This document shows positions 1-10,308 of a stretch of DNA of 64,000 nucleotides, piece by piece (positions within the stretch are counted from its first letter, which is position 1; every line of letters starts with the position of its first letter). The notes under the pieces are model-generated. The model was not told the DNA's origin. It searched no databases and saw only the letters and a list, made by a program, of their open reading frames with translations. The translations under genes were made by a program, and so were the position numbers. The DNA is from Peptococcaceae bacterium (GTDB taxonomy: Bacteria; Bacillota; Peptococcia; DRI-13; PHAD01), in NCBI GenBank assembly GCA_024655825.1, contig JANLFJ010000007.1:35904-99903 (forward strand), given 5' to 3'.

Positions 1-1
1 G

Positions 2-202
2 ATGGAGATACTGGAACGTGAGGGCTTGGAAGCCATTGACGCCGCGGGGCAGCCTTTCGATCCTCTTTTGCATGAAGCCATCATGCAGGTGCCGGCGGAA
101 GAAGGGCAGGAAGACAACAAGGTGACAGAAGTGCTGCGCAAAGGCTACCGGTTTAAAGATAAGGTAGTGAGGCCGGCCATGGTTAAAGTAGCAAAAAGAT
201 AA
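2..202 (+). CDS. grpE: Nucleotide exchange factor GrpE, C-terminal part
   Basis: Only the last 66 or so residues are in the window; the 5' part lies before base 1. The visible segment matches the end of the GrpE beta-wing domain: the proline-glycine rich stretch, the motif VTEVLRKGYRFKDKVVRPAMV, and a short basic tail. GrpE exchanges ADP for ATP on DnaK in the cytoplasm. It lies 30 bp upstream of dnaK, the usual hrcA-grpE-dnaK-dnaJ order, which supports the call. The ATG at base 2 is an internal methionine, not the start. Confidence 0.95.
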   Translation: MEILEREGLEAIDAAGQPFDPLLHEAIMQVPAEEGQEDNKVTEVLRKGYRFKDKVVRPAMVKVAKR

Positions 203-232
203 GCTTAATAGTATACTCAGGAGGGAACGCAA

Positions 233-2062
233 ATGGCAAAAGTAATCGGGATTGATTTGGGAACAACAAACTCTTGCGTGGCGGTTATGGAAGGAGGAGA
301 ACCCGTAGTTATTCCGAATTCCGAGGGGGGCAGGACCACTCCTTCGGTGGTGGCCTTTTCCAAAACGGGAGAAAGACTGGTGGGGCAGGTTGCCAAGCGC
401 CAGGCCATTACCAACTCGGAGCGCACCATCCAGTCGATAAAAAGAAAAATGGGTTCTGACTATAAAGTGCGTATCGATGACCAGCAGTATACCCCGCAAG
501 AAATATCCGCCATGATCCTGCAAAAGCTGAAAACCGATGCGGAAGCATACCTTGGCGATAAAGTAACCCAGGCGGTCATTACTGTACCGGCCTATTTTAA
601 TGACTCCCAGCGCCAGGCGACGAAAGACGCCGGCAAAATTGCGGGGCTTGAGGTCCTCCGGATTATCAACGAACCGACGGCTGCAGCCCTGGCTTACGGT
701 ATAGACAAGGAAGAGGACCAGACAGTGCTGGTTTTTGACCTGGGCGGCGGTACTTTTGACGTTTCCATCCTGGAACTGGGTGACGGCGTATTTGAAGTCA
801 AGGCCACCAGCGGGAACAACCACCTGGGTGGGGACGACTTCGACGAGCGGGTAATCAACTGGATGAACGAGGAGTTTAAGAAGCAAACGGGCATCGATTT
901 GAAGAGCGATAAGATGGCCCTGCAGCGGTTGAAGGAAGCGGCTGAAAAAGCCAAACACGAGCTTTCCTCAGTCGTCACGACCAACATTAACCTGCCTTTC
1001 ATCACGGCTACGGCGGAAGGACCCCTTCACCTTGATTTGACCTTGACTAGGGCGAAGTTCAACGAGCTGACGGCAGACCTCGTGGAAATGACGATGGGAC
1101 CGACCAGGCAGGCCATGAAGGATGCCGGCATCGACGCCTCAAAAATCAACAAGGTTCTCCTGGTGGGAGGTTCCACCCGCATTCCCGCAGTCCAGGACGC
1201 GATCAGGAACCTTTTGGGCAAAGAGCCCTTCAAGGGGATCAACCCCGACGAGTGCGTGGCTATAGGCGCCGCCATCCAGGCCGGGGTGCTGGCCGGTGAG
1301 GTCAAGGATGTTCTGCTCCTTGATGTGACTCCGCTTTCCCTGGGGATCGAAACACTCGGCGGGGTCTTTACCAGGCTTATTGAAAGGAACACCACCATTC
1401 CCACTTCCAAGAGCCAGATCTTTTCCACGGCGGCTGACAACCAGACCACGGTGGAAATACATGTTCTGCAGGGAGAAAGGGAAATGGCCGCCTATAACAA
1501 GACCCTGGGTCGTTTTCAGCTGACGGGAATTCCCCCGGCGCCCCGGGGCGTTCCGCAAATTGAGGTGAAGTTTGATATAGATGCCAATGGGATAGTAAAC
1601 GTTTCCGCCAAAGACCTGGGCACCGGCAAAGAACAAAAGATAACCATAACCGCCTCCACCAATCTTTCCAAAGAAGAGATCGAGCGCATGGTCAAGGAGT
1701 CGGAAAAGTACGCTGCCGAGGACAAGAAGCGCAGGGAAGAGGCGGAAGTCAAAAATGCCGCCGACAACCTGATTTACCAGACGGAAAAGACCTTGCGCGA
1801 AGCGGGGGATAAAGCGAGCCAGGAAGATACCGAAAAGATCAACCAGGCCAAAGAGGAGCTTAAATCCGCTCTCCAGGGAGGCGATATAGAGAATATCAGG
1901 AAGAAGAGCGAGGCGCTTACCAACGCGCTGTACCAGCTCACCTCTAAGATGTACCAGCAGGCCGGGCAGACGGGTGCCGCCGAAAGCGCGGGCGGCAGCG
2001 GTTCCGGCGCGGAAAAGGAAAACGTAGTCGACGCGGATTATGAAGTCAAAGACGATAAGTAG
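233..2062 (+). CDS. dnaK: Molecular chaperone DnaK (Hsp70)
   Basis: Complete 609-residue Hsp70, normal length for Gram-positive DnaK. The N-terminal ATPase has the phosphate-binding motif [14 protein letters not shown] at the start, the second signature [14 protein letters not shown] near residue 168, and [14 protein letters not shown] near residue 307. The substrate-binding domain follows from about residue 360, with a helical lid and a Gly/Ser/Ala-rich tail ending in an acidic stretch. It refolds proteins in the cytoplasm with DnaJ and GrpE. The ATG has a GGAGGG site 8 bases upstream. No CIRCE element is seen here; if present it would be upstream of the window. Confidence 0.99.
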   Translation: MAKVIGIDLGTTNSCVAVMEGGEPVVIPNSEGGRTTPSVVAFSKTGERLVGQVAKRQAITNSERTIQSIKRKMGSDYKVRIDDQQYTPQEISAMILQKLKTDAEAYLGDKVTQAVITVPAYFNDSQRQATKDAGKIAGLEVLRIINEPTAAALAYGIDKEEDQTVLVFDLGGGTFDVSILELGDGVFEVKATSGNNHLGGDDFDERVINWMNEEFKKQTGIDLKSDKMALQRLKEAAEKAKHELSSVVTTNINLPFITATAEGPLHLDLTLTRAKFNELTADLVEMTMGPTRQAMKDAGIDASKINKVLLVGGSTRIPAVQDAIRNLLGKEPFKGINPDECVAIGAAIQAGVLAGEVKDVLLLDVTPLSLGIETLGGVFTRLIERNTTIPTSKSQIFSTAADNQTTVEIHVLQGEREMAAYNKTLGRFQLTGIPPAPRGVPQIEVKFDIDANGIVNVSAKDLGTGKEQKITITASTNLSKEEIERMVKESEKYAAEDKKRREEAEVKNAADNLIYQTEKTLREAGDKASQEDTEKINQAKEELKSALQGGDIENIRKKSEALTNALYQLTSKMYQQAGQTGAAESAGGSGSGAEKENVVDADYEVKDDK

Positions 2063-2075
2063 ACGGCAGTTGTAG

Positions 2076-3248
<1,173 letters not shown>

Positions 3249-3260
3249 GGGGAACGGGCG

Positions 3261-4199
3261 ATGGAATGGCAGGAAATCGGGGTCAAGACGGGAGCGGAGG
3301 CCGTGGAGGCCGTGGCGGACGCTTTCTTTAGACTGGGAGCCGGCGGCGTGGTGATAGAAGAGCCGGAGGTTATCCGCGCAATGACGGAAAGCGGTTGTTG
3401 GGACGATTACGAGTTTCCGGAAGAGCGCTTAAACCGCTCTTATAGTCTTGTCACAGGCTATCTGCCGGTGAACGGCGGGCTACCGGCAAAATTGGAAGAG
3501 TTAAGGGAAAGCCTGGCTGAAATCGCCCGGCGCCTGGGTAAAGAGCCGTATGAGATCAACATTGCCACGGTCAGGGAAGAGGACTGGGCCAGTTCATGGA
3601 AGGCCTTCTTTAAACCTGTCAAGCTGGGGAGCAGGTTGGTGGTCCGCCCGACATGGGAGGAATACGCTCCCTCCGGCGAGGAAATAGTCGTGGATATTGA
3701 CCCCGGCATGGCCTTCGGCACAGGAAGCCATATCACCACCATTCTCTGCGCGCGTCTTCTTGAGAAATACACATACCCGGCCATGCGGGTAATTGATGTG
3801 GGTACGGGAACCGGCATTTTGGCCATATGCGCCGCCCGCCTGGGAGCGGGTGAAGTGGTGGCCCTGGACTGCGACCAGACGGCAGTTGACACGGCGGCCG
3901 AAAACGTAAAAAAGAACCGCATGGAGGACGTGGTGAAGGTTGAGAAGTGCGACCTGCTGTCGGGGCTGAGAACGAAAGCGGACCTGGTTGTGGCCAACAT
4001 TATCGCCGACGTGATTGTCAGGCTCTTGCCGCAGGTCAGGACCCGCCTCCGGCCGGGGGGCGTTTTTATCGCTTCGGGAATAACCGACGAGCGGAAGGAT
4101 GAGGTTATGGACGCTGCAGCGCGTTACAATTACGGCCTCTTGGAGCAAAAAAGCCAGGAGGGCTGGACCGCCCTGGTCTGGAGATTGAAGGAGTGTTAA
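3261..4199 (+). CDS. prmA: Ribosomal protein L11 methyltransferase
   Basis: 312-residue SAM-dependent methyltransferase. The central SAM site is VIDVGTGTGILAICAARLGA (about residues 178-197), followed by the acidic loop ALDCDQTAVDTA and the PrmA-type catalytic segment VVANIIADVI. PrmA trimethylates ribosomal protein L11. Its place between dnaJ and rsmE is conserved in Firmicutes. The dnaJ stop is 12 bp upstream, so the gene is very probably in the heat-shock transcript. Confidence 0.96.
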   Translation: MEWQEIGVKTGAEAVEAVADAFFRLGAGGVVIEEPEVIRAMTESGCWDDYEFPEERLNRSYSLVTGYLPVNGGLPAKLEELRESLAEIARRLGKEPYEINIATVREEDWASSWKAFFKPVKLGSRLVVRPTWEEYAPSGEEIVVDIDPGMAFGTGSHITTILCARLLEKYTYPAMRVIDVGTGTGILAICAARLGAGEVVALDCDQTAVDTAAENVKKNRMEDVVKVEKCDLLSGLRTKADLVVANIIADVIVRLLPQVRTRLRPGGVFIASGITDERKDEVMDAAARYNYGLLEQKSQEGWTALVWRLKEC

Positions 4200-4200
4200 A

Positions 4201-4950
4201 GTGCGCCGTTTTTTTGTTTCAAGACAGGAAATATCGGGGGGACAGGCTTTCATCAGGGGCGATGAACTCCAGCACCTGGTCAGGGTCCTGCGCCTGGGCG
4301 TGGGCGACCCTGTTATTGTTTTTGACGGGCAGGGAAGAGAGTACCAGGGGGTAATCGATTCTTTGAGCAAGGAGCAGGCAGTGGTCAGGCTCAACTCCTC
4401 TTTGCGGGTGAACCGGGAGAGCCCAATTGATGTTTGGCTGGCCCAGGGGATAGCCAAAGGAGACAAAATGGAATTCATAATTCAAAAAGCCGTGGAGCTG
4501 GGAGTAAGGGGGATAATTCCCCTGGCCACCCAAAGGACCGTCGTCAAACTGGAAGGCGAAAAAAAGAAGATAAAAGAGCAGCGCTGGCAAAAAGTGGTCG
4601 TGGAGGCCGCCAAGCAGTGCGGGCGAATCCGTCTTCCAGACGTGTTTCCCTGTACCAGGGTCCCCGATTTCTTAGCCGGCCTGCCTCTGAATAAAATTCT
4701 GCTCGTTCCCTGGGAAAAAGGCGGTGTCCCTTTAAAAGCCGTTCTCACGGGAAAAGAATATGCTTTTCGCCAATCATGTCCCGTTTATATCCTGATTGGC
4801 CCGGAGGGAGGGCTGGAAGAAGAGGAAGTGGCCATGGCCGCGGAAGCCGGGGGAATACCGGTTACCCTGGGGCCCCGTATCCTGCGGACCGAAACGGCGG
4901 GACTGGTCGCAACAGCGGTGATTATGTACCAGTGGGGGGACATCGGGTGA
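4201..4950 (+). CDS. rsmE: 16S rRNA m3U1498 methyltransferase RsmE
   Basis: 249 residues, SPOUT superfamily. The N-terminal PUA-like part has GDELQHLVRVLRLGVGD; the C-terminal knot has ILIGPEGGLEEEEV and LGPRILRTETAGLVA, the SAM-binding loops of RsmE. It methylates U1498 of 16S rRNA in the assembled small subunit. It starts with GTG one base after the prmA stop, so the two are translationally linked. Its TGA overlaps the GTG of mtaB by 4 bases (GTGA). Confidence 0.96.
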   Translation: MRRFFVSRQEISGGQAFIRGDELQHLVRVLRLGVGDPVIVFDGQGREYQGVIDSLSKEQAVVRLNSSLRVNRESPIDVWLAQGIAKGDKMEFIIQKAVELGVRGIIPLATQRTVVKLEGEKKKIKEQRWQKVVVEAAKQCGRIRLPDVFPCTRVPDFLAGLPLNKILLVPWEKGGVPLKAVLTGKEYAFRQSCPVYILIGPEGGLEEEEVAMAAEAGGIPVTLGPRILRTETAGLVATAVIMYQWGDIG

Positions 4951-6260
4951 AAAGAAAAAGGCCGCGGGTAGCCTTTTATACGCTCGGCTGCAAAGTGAAC
5001 CAGAGTGAAACCGAGGCCATGGGCGCCCTGTTCAAAGAACGGGGTTACAATATTGTGGATTTTGCAGACCCTGCCGATGTTTACGTCATCAATACATGTA
5101 CCGTCACTCACCTTGCCGACCGCAAGTCTCGCCAGGTCATCCGCCGGTGCAGGAAAAACAACCCGGGCGCGAAAGTGGTGGTTGCCGGCTGCTATTCGCA
5201 GGTTTCGCCCCAGGAGGTTGAACGTATTCCCGGGGTCAACCTGGTGGTGGGCACTTTGGAGAAAAACCGCATCGTGGAATGGCTTGAAGAAATGGGAGAA
5301 GACGCCGGGCAGCCCGTTTTAAAGGTGCGCGATTTATGCGAAGCCAGGGATTTTGAAGACCTGGAGATTGACAGGGTGATAGGCCGCACCAGGGCGTATC
5401 TCAAGATCCAGGACGGCTGCGAACAGTATTGTTCGTACTGCATCATCCCGTACGCGCGCGGACCTGGCCGCAGCAGGCCAAAACCCGGCGTCCTGCGCGA
5501 GGCGAGGAGACTGATCGCGGCCGGGTTTAAGGAAATTGTCCTCACCGGTATACACCTGGGAGCCTACGGCCGTGATCTGGATGCCGGCGCCAGCCTGGAA
5601 GACCTGCTGCCGGAGCTGCTTGCGCTTTCCGGGGATGTGCGCTGGCGCTTGAGTTCCCTTGAGCCGACAGAGGTGAGCGGCGCCTTGCTGGAGATAATGG
5701 CTTCCTTTCCCAACATCTGCCCTCATCTTCACCTGCCCCTCCAGAGCGCCCATGACGAGATACTTAAAACCATGAACAGGCCGTACAGCACTGGAGAATA
5801 CAGGAAAGTCATCGAACGGGTAAGGACGGTCCTGCCGGACATTGCCGTCACGACAGATATCATGGTAGGGTTTCCCGGCGAAACCGACGAGCATTTCAAG
5901 GTTTACCCCGGTTTTATCGAGGAAATGGCTTTCAGCCGCCTGCACGTCTTCAAATTTTCGCCGCGGCGCGGCACGCCCGCAGCGCTGTTTGAGGGGCAGG
6001 TGCCCGCTTCGGTCAGCGAGGAGCGGAGCCGGCAGATGATCCGGCTGGGGGAAAGATTAGCCCGCAGGTATGCCGGGCGCTTCGTGGGACGCACGCTTCG
6101 TGTGCTGGCGGAGACGGAAAAAGGAGAAGGTTGCTGGGAAGGGCACAGTGAAAACTACCTTCTCATCGAATTTGCCTCAGCAAAAACCCAACGGGGTGAT
6201 ATTGTTTCCGTCAGGCTGGAAAGAGCGAATGGGGATAAGTGCCGGGGGAGCGGACCATAA
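4947..6260 (+). CDS. mtaB: tRNA ms2t6A37 methylthiotransferase MtaB
   Basis: 437 residues. The N-terminal UPF0004 domain has CKVNQSETE and NTCTVT cysteines, the radical SAM core has the CxxxCxxC cluster motif in DGCEQYCSYCIIPYARG (about residues 154-170), and a C-terminal TRAM domain is present. It adds the methylthio group to t6A37 in tRNAs decoding ANN codons. I chose GTG 4947, which overlaps the rsmE stop, because the family N-terminus (VAFYTLGCKVNQ) begins right after it; an in-frame opening further upstream lies inside rsmE. Confidence 0.95.
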   Translation: MKRKRPRVAFYTLGCKVNQSETEAMGALFKERGYNIVDFADPADVYVINTCTVTHLADRKSRQVIRRCRKNNPGAKVVVAGCYSQVSPQEVERIPGVNLVVGTLEKNRIVEWLEEMGEDAGQPVLKVRDLCEARDFEDLEIDRVIGRTRAYLKIQDGCEQYCSYCIIPYARGPGRSRPKPGVLREARRLIAAGFKEIVLTGIHLGAYGRDLDAGASLEDLLPELLALSGDVRWRLSSLEPTEVSGALLEIMASFPNICPHLHLPLQSAHDEILKTMNRPYSTGEYRKVIERVRTVLPDIAVTTDIMVGFPGETDEHFKVYPGFIEEMAFSRLHVFKFSPRRGTPAALFEGQVPASVSEERSRQMIRLGERLARRYAGRFVGRTLRVLAETEKGEGCWEGHSENYLLIEFASAKTQRGDIVSVRLERANGDKCRGSGP

Positions 6261-6300
6261 AAATCCTCGCGGGTTATCTCGAAAAAAAGGAGGTGTTATA

Positions 6301-6642
6301 GTGCCGGAGTGTGTTTTTTGTAAAATCGTCAAGGGGGAAATACCTGCCAGGAAAGTGTACGAAGATGACCAGGTTATCGCCATCCATGATATTAACCCCG
6401 TGGCTCCGGTGCATGTCCTGGTGATGCCAAAAACGCACATTGCCAGCCTTTCCGCGGCAGGCGACGCGGAGCTTTCGCTCATCGGCAGAATTCATGGGAT
6501 TATCCGTGACTTGGCCAAAGAGCTGGAACTGGCTGGCGGTTACCGTGTCGTGAACAACTGCGGTCCCCAGGGAGGACAGACAGTTGACCACATTCACTTT
6601 CATCTGCTGGGCGGGAGAAGCATGAACTGGCCGCCGGGTTAA
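6301..6642 (+). CDS. hinT: HIT family protein, HinT-type purine nucleoside phosphoramidase
   Basis: 113 residues, the usual HinT length. Family features: CVFCKIVKGEIPA at the N-terminus, VLVMPKTHIASL in the middle, and the histidine triad HIHFHLLGGR near the C-terminus, preceded by GPQGGQTVDH. HinT hydrolyses AMP-lysine-type phosphoramidates; its physiological role is poorly defined. The GTG start at 6301 has an AAGGAGGTG site 5 bases upstream, which excludes the longer in-frame opening that runs back into mtaB. Confidence 0.94.
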   Translation: MPECVFCKIVKGEIPARKVYEDDQVIAIHDINPVAPVHVLVMPKTHIASLSAAGDAELSLIGRIHGIIRDLAKELELAGGYRVVNNCGPQGGQTVDHIHFHLLGGRSMNWPPG

Positions 6643-6647
6643 TTCTC

Positions 6648-6676
6648 TTGACCCTCTCTTTGTGTTACAGTATAAT
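6648..6676 (+). promoter_or_regulatory. Sigma-A promoter for rpsU-yqeY
   Basis: TTGACC (6648-6653), a 17-base spacer, then a perfect TATAAT (6671-6676). It lies directly after the hinT stop and about 100 bp before rpsU, so rpsU has its own strong promoter. The leader between the -10 and rpsU contains a short direct repeat (ATCCAGCACGA twice, about 6727-6750). Confidence 0.8.
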
Positions 6677-6777
6677 AGAAAATGTGCAATTTTTAGCTCC
6701 AATCCCGCTTATTGCAGCAAAAGAGAATCCAGCACGAGATCCAGCACGACGGTCGTAGTGGAGGGAGGGATAAAGGC

Positions 6778-6954
6778 ATGAGTGAAGTCAGGGTTGGGAA
6801 GAATGAAACATTGGACAGCGCGCTGCGCCGCTTCAAGCGCACCTGCCAGAAAGCCGGAGTTCTTTCCGAGGTTAGAAAGCGTGAACACTACGAAAAACCA
6901 AGTGTTAAAAGGAAGAAGAAGTCCGAAGCAGCGAGAAAACGCAAGTATAAATAG
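6778..6954 (+). CDS. rpsU: 30S ribosomal protein S21
   Basis: 58 residues. The sequence has the S21 core [20 protein letters not shown] followed by [20 protein letters not shown] and a lysine/arginine-rich tail. S21 is a late-binding small-subunit protein near the anti-Shine-Dalgarno region of 16S rRNA. The ATG at 6778 sits after GGAGGGAGGG with good spacing; a longer in-frame opening upstream is leader sequence. Adjacent to yqeY as in Bacillus. Confidence 0.97.
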   Translation: MSEVRVGKNETLDSALRRFKRTCQKAGVLSEVRKREHYEKPSVKRKKKSEAARKRKYK

Positions 6955-6966
6955 GGGGTCCCGGTG

Positions 6967-7425
6967 ATGAGTCTGAAAGACAGACTGGCAGAGGATATGA
7001 AAGAGGCCATGAAAGCGAGGGAAGCGGGAAAGCTGAAGCTTTCCGTGATCCGGATGGCCAGGGCGGCTGTAAAAAACCAGGAAATTGAGCGGGGCCGTGA
7101 ACTCAGCGATGAAGAGATAACGGAAGTGCTGGCCCGCGAAGTAAAGCTGCGCCGAGACGCCATCCCCGAATATGAGAAGGCCAACCGCCCCGAAACAGTC
7201 GAATCGTTAAAACAGGAAATCAACATCCTGATGGAATACCTCCCCCAACAGTTGACCGCGGAAGAAATCGTCGCCGTTGTTAAACAAGCCGTTGAAGAAA
7301 CAGGAGCCCAGGGGCCCAGGGATATGGGCAAGGTTATGGGCAGGGTTGTTCCCTTGACGAAAGGTAAAGCCGACGGCAGGGTGGTCAATGAAATAGTGAA
7401 GAAAGTATTGAGCGGTGAAAGTTGA
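6967..7425 (+). CDS. yqeY: GatB/YqeY domain protein
   Basis: 152 residues of the YqeY family: N-terminal helical part beginning MSLKDRLAEDMKEAMKARE, then the C-terminal helical domain (YLPQQLTAEEIVAVV, MGKVMGRVVPLTKGKADG) that resembles the tail of the GatB amidotransferase subunit. Its exact role is unknown; the fold suggests tRNA contact. ATG 6967 is 8 bases after AGGGGG; GTG 6964, just before it, is an equally framed alternative. Co-transcribed with rpsU. Confidence 0.92.
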   Translation: MSLKDRLAEDMKEAMKAREAGKLKLSVIRMARAAVKNQEIERGRELSDEEITEVLAREVKLRRDAIPEYEKANRPETVESLKQEINILMEYLPQQLTAEEIVAVVKQAVEETGAQGPRDMGKVMGRVVPLTKGKADGRVVNEIVKKVLSGES

Positions 7426-7438
7426 GAGTTAAACAGCG

Positions 7439-7466
7439 ACAGCCTGGTTAAACACCAGGCTGTTTT
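7439..7466 (+). terminator. Rho-independent terminator after yqeY
   Basis: Perfect 9-bp stem ACAGCCTGG (7439-7447) with CCAGGCTGT (7455-7463), 7-base loop, then TTTT. It ends the rpsU-yqeY transcript just before the convergent minus-strand gene at 7481. Confidence 0.85.
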
Positions 7467-7480
7467 GGCTTTTGGCGGGT

Positions 7481-9325
7481 TCAAAGGTCGCTTGAGGCGA
7501 AATAATTGCTGCGGATAATCTTGTCGGCGATGGCCAAACCCTTTACGGCATCCTGCTTTTCCTGTTCGCTGAGCGGTTTGCCGACAACCTTCATGTCAGC
7601 CAGGACAGCGAAGTTTTTTTGCGTCTTTAACAGGTTGCGGCCCATGGCGGTGCCGGCGAAACGGCTTTCCTCCACACCCATGAGGTAGCAGATGGTGGGC
7701 ATAATGTCGATTTGGCCGCTGGCGGTCGTTATTTCTTTCCTGTTCAGCCGTTTGTCGTATATGATCAGGGGGACACGGTTGTTATTGTCCTGCCACCACC
7801 TGTCTTTGGCCTGTATTTTGGCGAGCTCCGGCCGGTAGAACTTGTTGACCCCGCAGTGGTCTCCATAGATGACGACGGTCGTCTTTTCCAGGAGCCCGTC
7901 TTTTTCCAGCCGTTTCAAAAATTCACCGATTTGCTGGTCGGTATAATGAATGCACTGCAGGTAATTGCCCAGGATTGTCCTGTCGATTTTAGCGTCCAGT
8001 TGAAGCGTCCGGTGATGAGGAGGCAGTGAAAAAGGAGCATGGCTGGTCAGCGTGATCATAAAGAGGTAAAAAGGCTGCCGCTGGCTTCGCAGCATATCGT
8101 TAACCTGCCGGAAAAGAGAACCGTCGCTCAGACCCAGGCCGATCACCTCGTCTATCTCGAAAGCGGTGGAATCCAGGCACTTCTCGAAACCGAATGATGA
8201 TAAGGCCTCCATCCAGTTCCAGTATGCACCCCTGTCCGGGTGGACGGCCAGCGTTGCGTAACCCTTTTTTTGCAGGAGCCTGGGGAGTGAATTGTAAGTG
8301 TTGTTGGGGAAACGGAAAAAAGTGCTTCCCTTGCGAACGGGATAAACCGAGGTATTGGCCATCAGTTCGGCGTCGGAGGTGGTGCCGTTGTAGACCTGTT
8401 CATAAAAATTGGAGAAATAGAGACTGTGTTTTAGGAGCGCGTTCAGGTTGGGGGTGATTTCCCGCCCAGCTATTTTTTTGTTGATCACAAAGGATTCCAG
8501 GGACTCTACCTGGATAAAAATAAGGTTGTTGCCTTCCAGCAGGTCCTTGTACCTGTTGTCGGGCAGGTTTTCATGCTTGGCGTCGAACCATTTTCTTATT
8601 TCCTCTTTTTCTTCCGCATTCAGCACAATGGGGCGGCAGTCTTTCCAGTAGGTGTAGACATCGAAAAGGTGGTACCCGATCGGCGAGAGGTTGGCCGCGG
8701 TCTGGACGGGAACCCAGCAGTTGATGAAGCGCTCGATCCTTTCGTCAGGCTGCTTCAGCACGTAAAACTTGAACGGGACGTAGAGGATGAACGAGGCGGA
8801 AAGCAGGAAGACCGCGGCAAAAAGCGCCGCTTTTCTCGTATTGGCGATCCAGCGGGACATTTTGCCGGGGAACAGCAAAAAAAGCGCCGGCAGGTCGAGC
8901 AAAAAAACGAAATCGACAGGGTAAACCAGCGAGAAGATGCACTCCCAGAGGTTCTCCAGGTTTGCCGTCATCCTGAAAAGGTGCATGTTGATCAAAGACC
9001 CGTTTCCCCCGCGGCAGTACCACAGGTCGAAGATCATCAGGACGGAGACGAGGAGGTTTACGAAAAGCAGGTAAAGAGTATGACCCCTGCGCTTAAGCAA
9101 AAAAGCGAAAGAGAGGACCCAAAAAATGAAAGCAAGATAAAGGGAAAGCGAAGGGATGGAATAATATCCCCTGAAAAACCCAAGTTCCGTGTAGTCCGTT
9201 CCCGTGATTATCCCCACAAAGACGACGGACTTCACCAGCAGGGCAAAGGCGGTATACGCCCACAAGTAGTATGGTTTTATAACTGGGAGAATGGATAATG
9301 CTTTTTCTTTGACTGGCAAAAACAT
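7481..9325 (-). CDS. LTA-synthase-like phosphoglycerol transferase (membrane sulfatase fold)
   Basis: 614 residues. About five transmembrane segments occupy residues 15-200, followed by an extracellular sulfatase/alkaline-phosphatase domain. Visible LtaS-type features: metal ligand in FIQVESLESFV, the nucleophile threonine in NGTTSDAELMANTS, LTSHAPF, and the metal site VVIYGDHCGVN. LtaS enzymes polymerise glycerol phosphate from phosphatidylglycerol outside the membrane. ATG 9325 has AAAGGAGT 6 bases upstream, so the longer opening (to 9487) is not the start. Whether it makes lipoteichoic acid or modifies another polymer cannot be told. Confidence 0.87.
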   Translation of the reverse strand: MFLPVKEKALSILPVIKPYYLWAYTAFALLVKSVVFVGIITGTDYTELGFFRGYYSIPSLSLYLAFIFWVLSFAFLLKRRGHTLYLLFVNLLVSVLMIFDLWYCRGGNGSLINMHLFRMTANLENLWECIFSLVYPVDFVFLLDLPALFLLFPGKMSRWIANTRKAALFAAVFLLSASFILYVPFKFYVLKQPDERIERFINCWVPVQTAANLSPIGYHLFDVYTYWKDCRPIVLNAEEKEEIRKWFDAKHENLPDNRYKDLLEGNNLIFIQVESLESFVINKKIAGREITPNLNALLKHSLYFSNFYEQVYNGTTSDAELMANTSVYPVRKGSTFFRFPNNTYNSLPRLLQKKGYATLAVHPDRGAYWNWMEALSSFGFEKCLDSTAFEIDEVIGLGLSDGSLFRQVNDMLRSQRQPFYLFMITLTSHAPFSLPPHHRTLQLDAKIDRTILGNYLQCIHYTDQQIGEFLKRLEKDGLLEKTTVVIYGDHCGVNKFYRPELAKIQAKDRWWQDNNNRVPLIIYDKRLNRKEITTASGQIDIMPTICYLMGVEESRFAGTAMGRNLLKTQKNFAVLADMKVVGKPLSEQEKQDAVKGLAIADKIIRSNYFASSDL

Positions 9326-9374
9326 GCGTGACTCCTTTTTTATTAGTACTATAACCATTAGTTCGCGCAACATA

Positions 9375-9391
9375 CTGGCATTCCCTGCCAG
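9375..9391 (-). other. Hairpin in the leader of the LTA-synthase-like gene
   Basis: Perfect 6-bp stem CTGGCA/TGCCAG around a 5-base loop, in the untranslated stretch between the lytic transglycosylase terminator and the start at 9325. It has no T-run, so it is not a terminator. Its function is unknown. Confidence 0.35.
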
Positions 9392-9430
9392 GCTGGAGAT
9401 AACAGCTTTAAATAATAATAAAGAAAGACA

Positions 9431-9459
9431 AAAAACCAGAGAAAAGAACAATCTCTGGG
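9431..9459 (-). terminator. Rho-independent terminator of the lytic transglycosylase gene
   Basis: Read on the minus strand: CCAGAGA, 9-base loop, TCTCTGG, then six T. It lies 55 bp after the stop of the gene at 9514-10107 and separates it from the downstream LTA-synthase-like gene, which therefore probably has its own promoter. Confidence 0.85.
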
Positions 9460-9513
9460 TCGGTGCTGCGGCGCTTGCGTTTCCCATGCCGCTTTTGCCC
9501 TGTACAGCCGTGT

Positions 9514-10107
9514 TTACTGCTGCCTGCTCACGCGCAGAGAGAAACGACTTACGGCGGTACCGGTGCGGGCCATGTGTTCTTTAAGGCCGGTCGGCCCCAT
9601 GTTGTAAGCGGTCAGGGCCTTGTGGTAGTCGTAATCGTTAATTGTCAGAAGTTTTCCCAGGTAGTAAGCGGCCAAGGCGATATTGTACCCGCAGTCGTAA
9701 AGCAGTTCTTCGCGGTAATCGACGCCGAGCTCGCCGGCTATTTCCCGGGCGGTCGAAGGCATAAGCTGGCAAATACCGATTGCTCCGCTCGGGCTGACTG
9801 CCTTTGGGTCAAAATCGCTTTCCCATTTTATTAGTTCCAGCATTATGGCAGGGTTGATTCCGTACTTTTTGCTTTCCTTATCCACTGCGGCGATCACTTC
9901 GGGCGAAGTGCCGTAATACCTGGCGCAGAGGATTTCCATCTCGCTTCTTAATTCGCTGCTTTCTTTCTGCAGTTTAAGGAGGTCCTGTTCAAGGGCCGCT
10001 TTTTCTACGTATAACATGCACAAGCAAAGAAGAGCGGCGAGTACGATGGCGGTGTAAACAAACAGCAGGTGCGGCAGCTTCAGGGACGCGGTTTTCAAGC
10101 TAATCAC
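9514..10107 (-). CDS. Membrane-anchored lytic transglycosylase (SLT domain)
   Basis: 197 residues. One N-terminal membrane anchor (residues 11-33), a short coiled coil (35-60), and an SLT/goose-lysozyme domain with catalytic Glu96 in ELIKWESDFDPKA, followed by GAIGICQLMPSTA and the ALTAYNMGP motif. These enzymes cleave the MurNAc-GlcNAc bond of peptidoglycan with 1,6-anhydro formation. The likely start is GTG 10107, with a weak ribosome binding site. It reads away from nfeD. Confidence 0.9.
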   Translation of the reverse strand: MISLKTASLKLPHLLFVYTAIVLAALLCLCMLYVEKAALEQDLLKLQKESSELRSEMEILCARYYGTSPEVIAAVDKESKKYGINPAIMLELIKWESDFDPKAVSPSGAIGICQLMPSTAREIAGELGVDYREELLYDCGYNIALAAYYLGKLLTINDYDYHKALTAYNMGPTGLKEHMARTGTAVSRFSLRVSRQQ

Positions 10108-10308
10108 CCCGTTTGTTTTGACATCGGCCTGTCGAAACGATTATCGAAATATGGAATGTTTTTGTCATAACGGTTTATATTATAAAGAAGAAATTTCCTC
10201 TTGACAACGAACAGGATGTTAAATTTTCCCCAGCCTGATTTAAACAGCCCGGCGTTTTGTGATAGAATATGTAGGTAAGCTTTATCACCGGCAGGTGGGG
10301 GTGAGCCT

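Noticed and set aside
4776..4946. N-terminal extension of mtaB inside rsmE
   Set aside because: The extension reads like frameshifted rsmE and the family N-terminus begins after GTG 4947.
8573..9298. 241-codon plus-strand frame opposite the LTA-synthase-like gene
   Set aside because: Composition is rich in Asp, Lys and Arg without any motif, and the minus-strand gene has clear catalytic motifs over the same bases.
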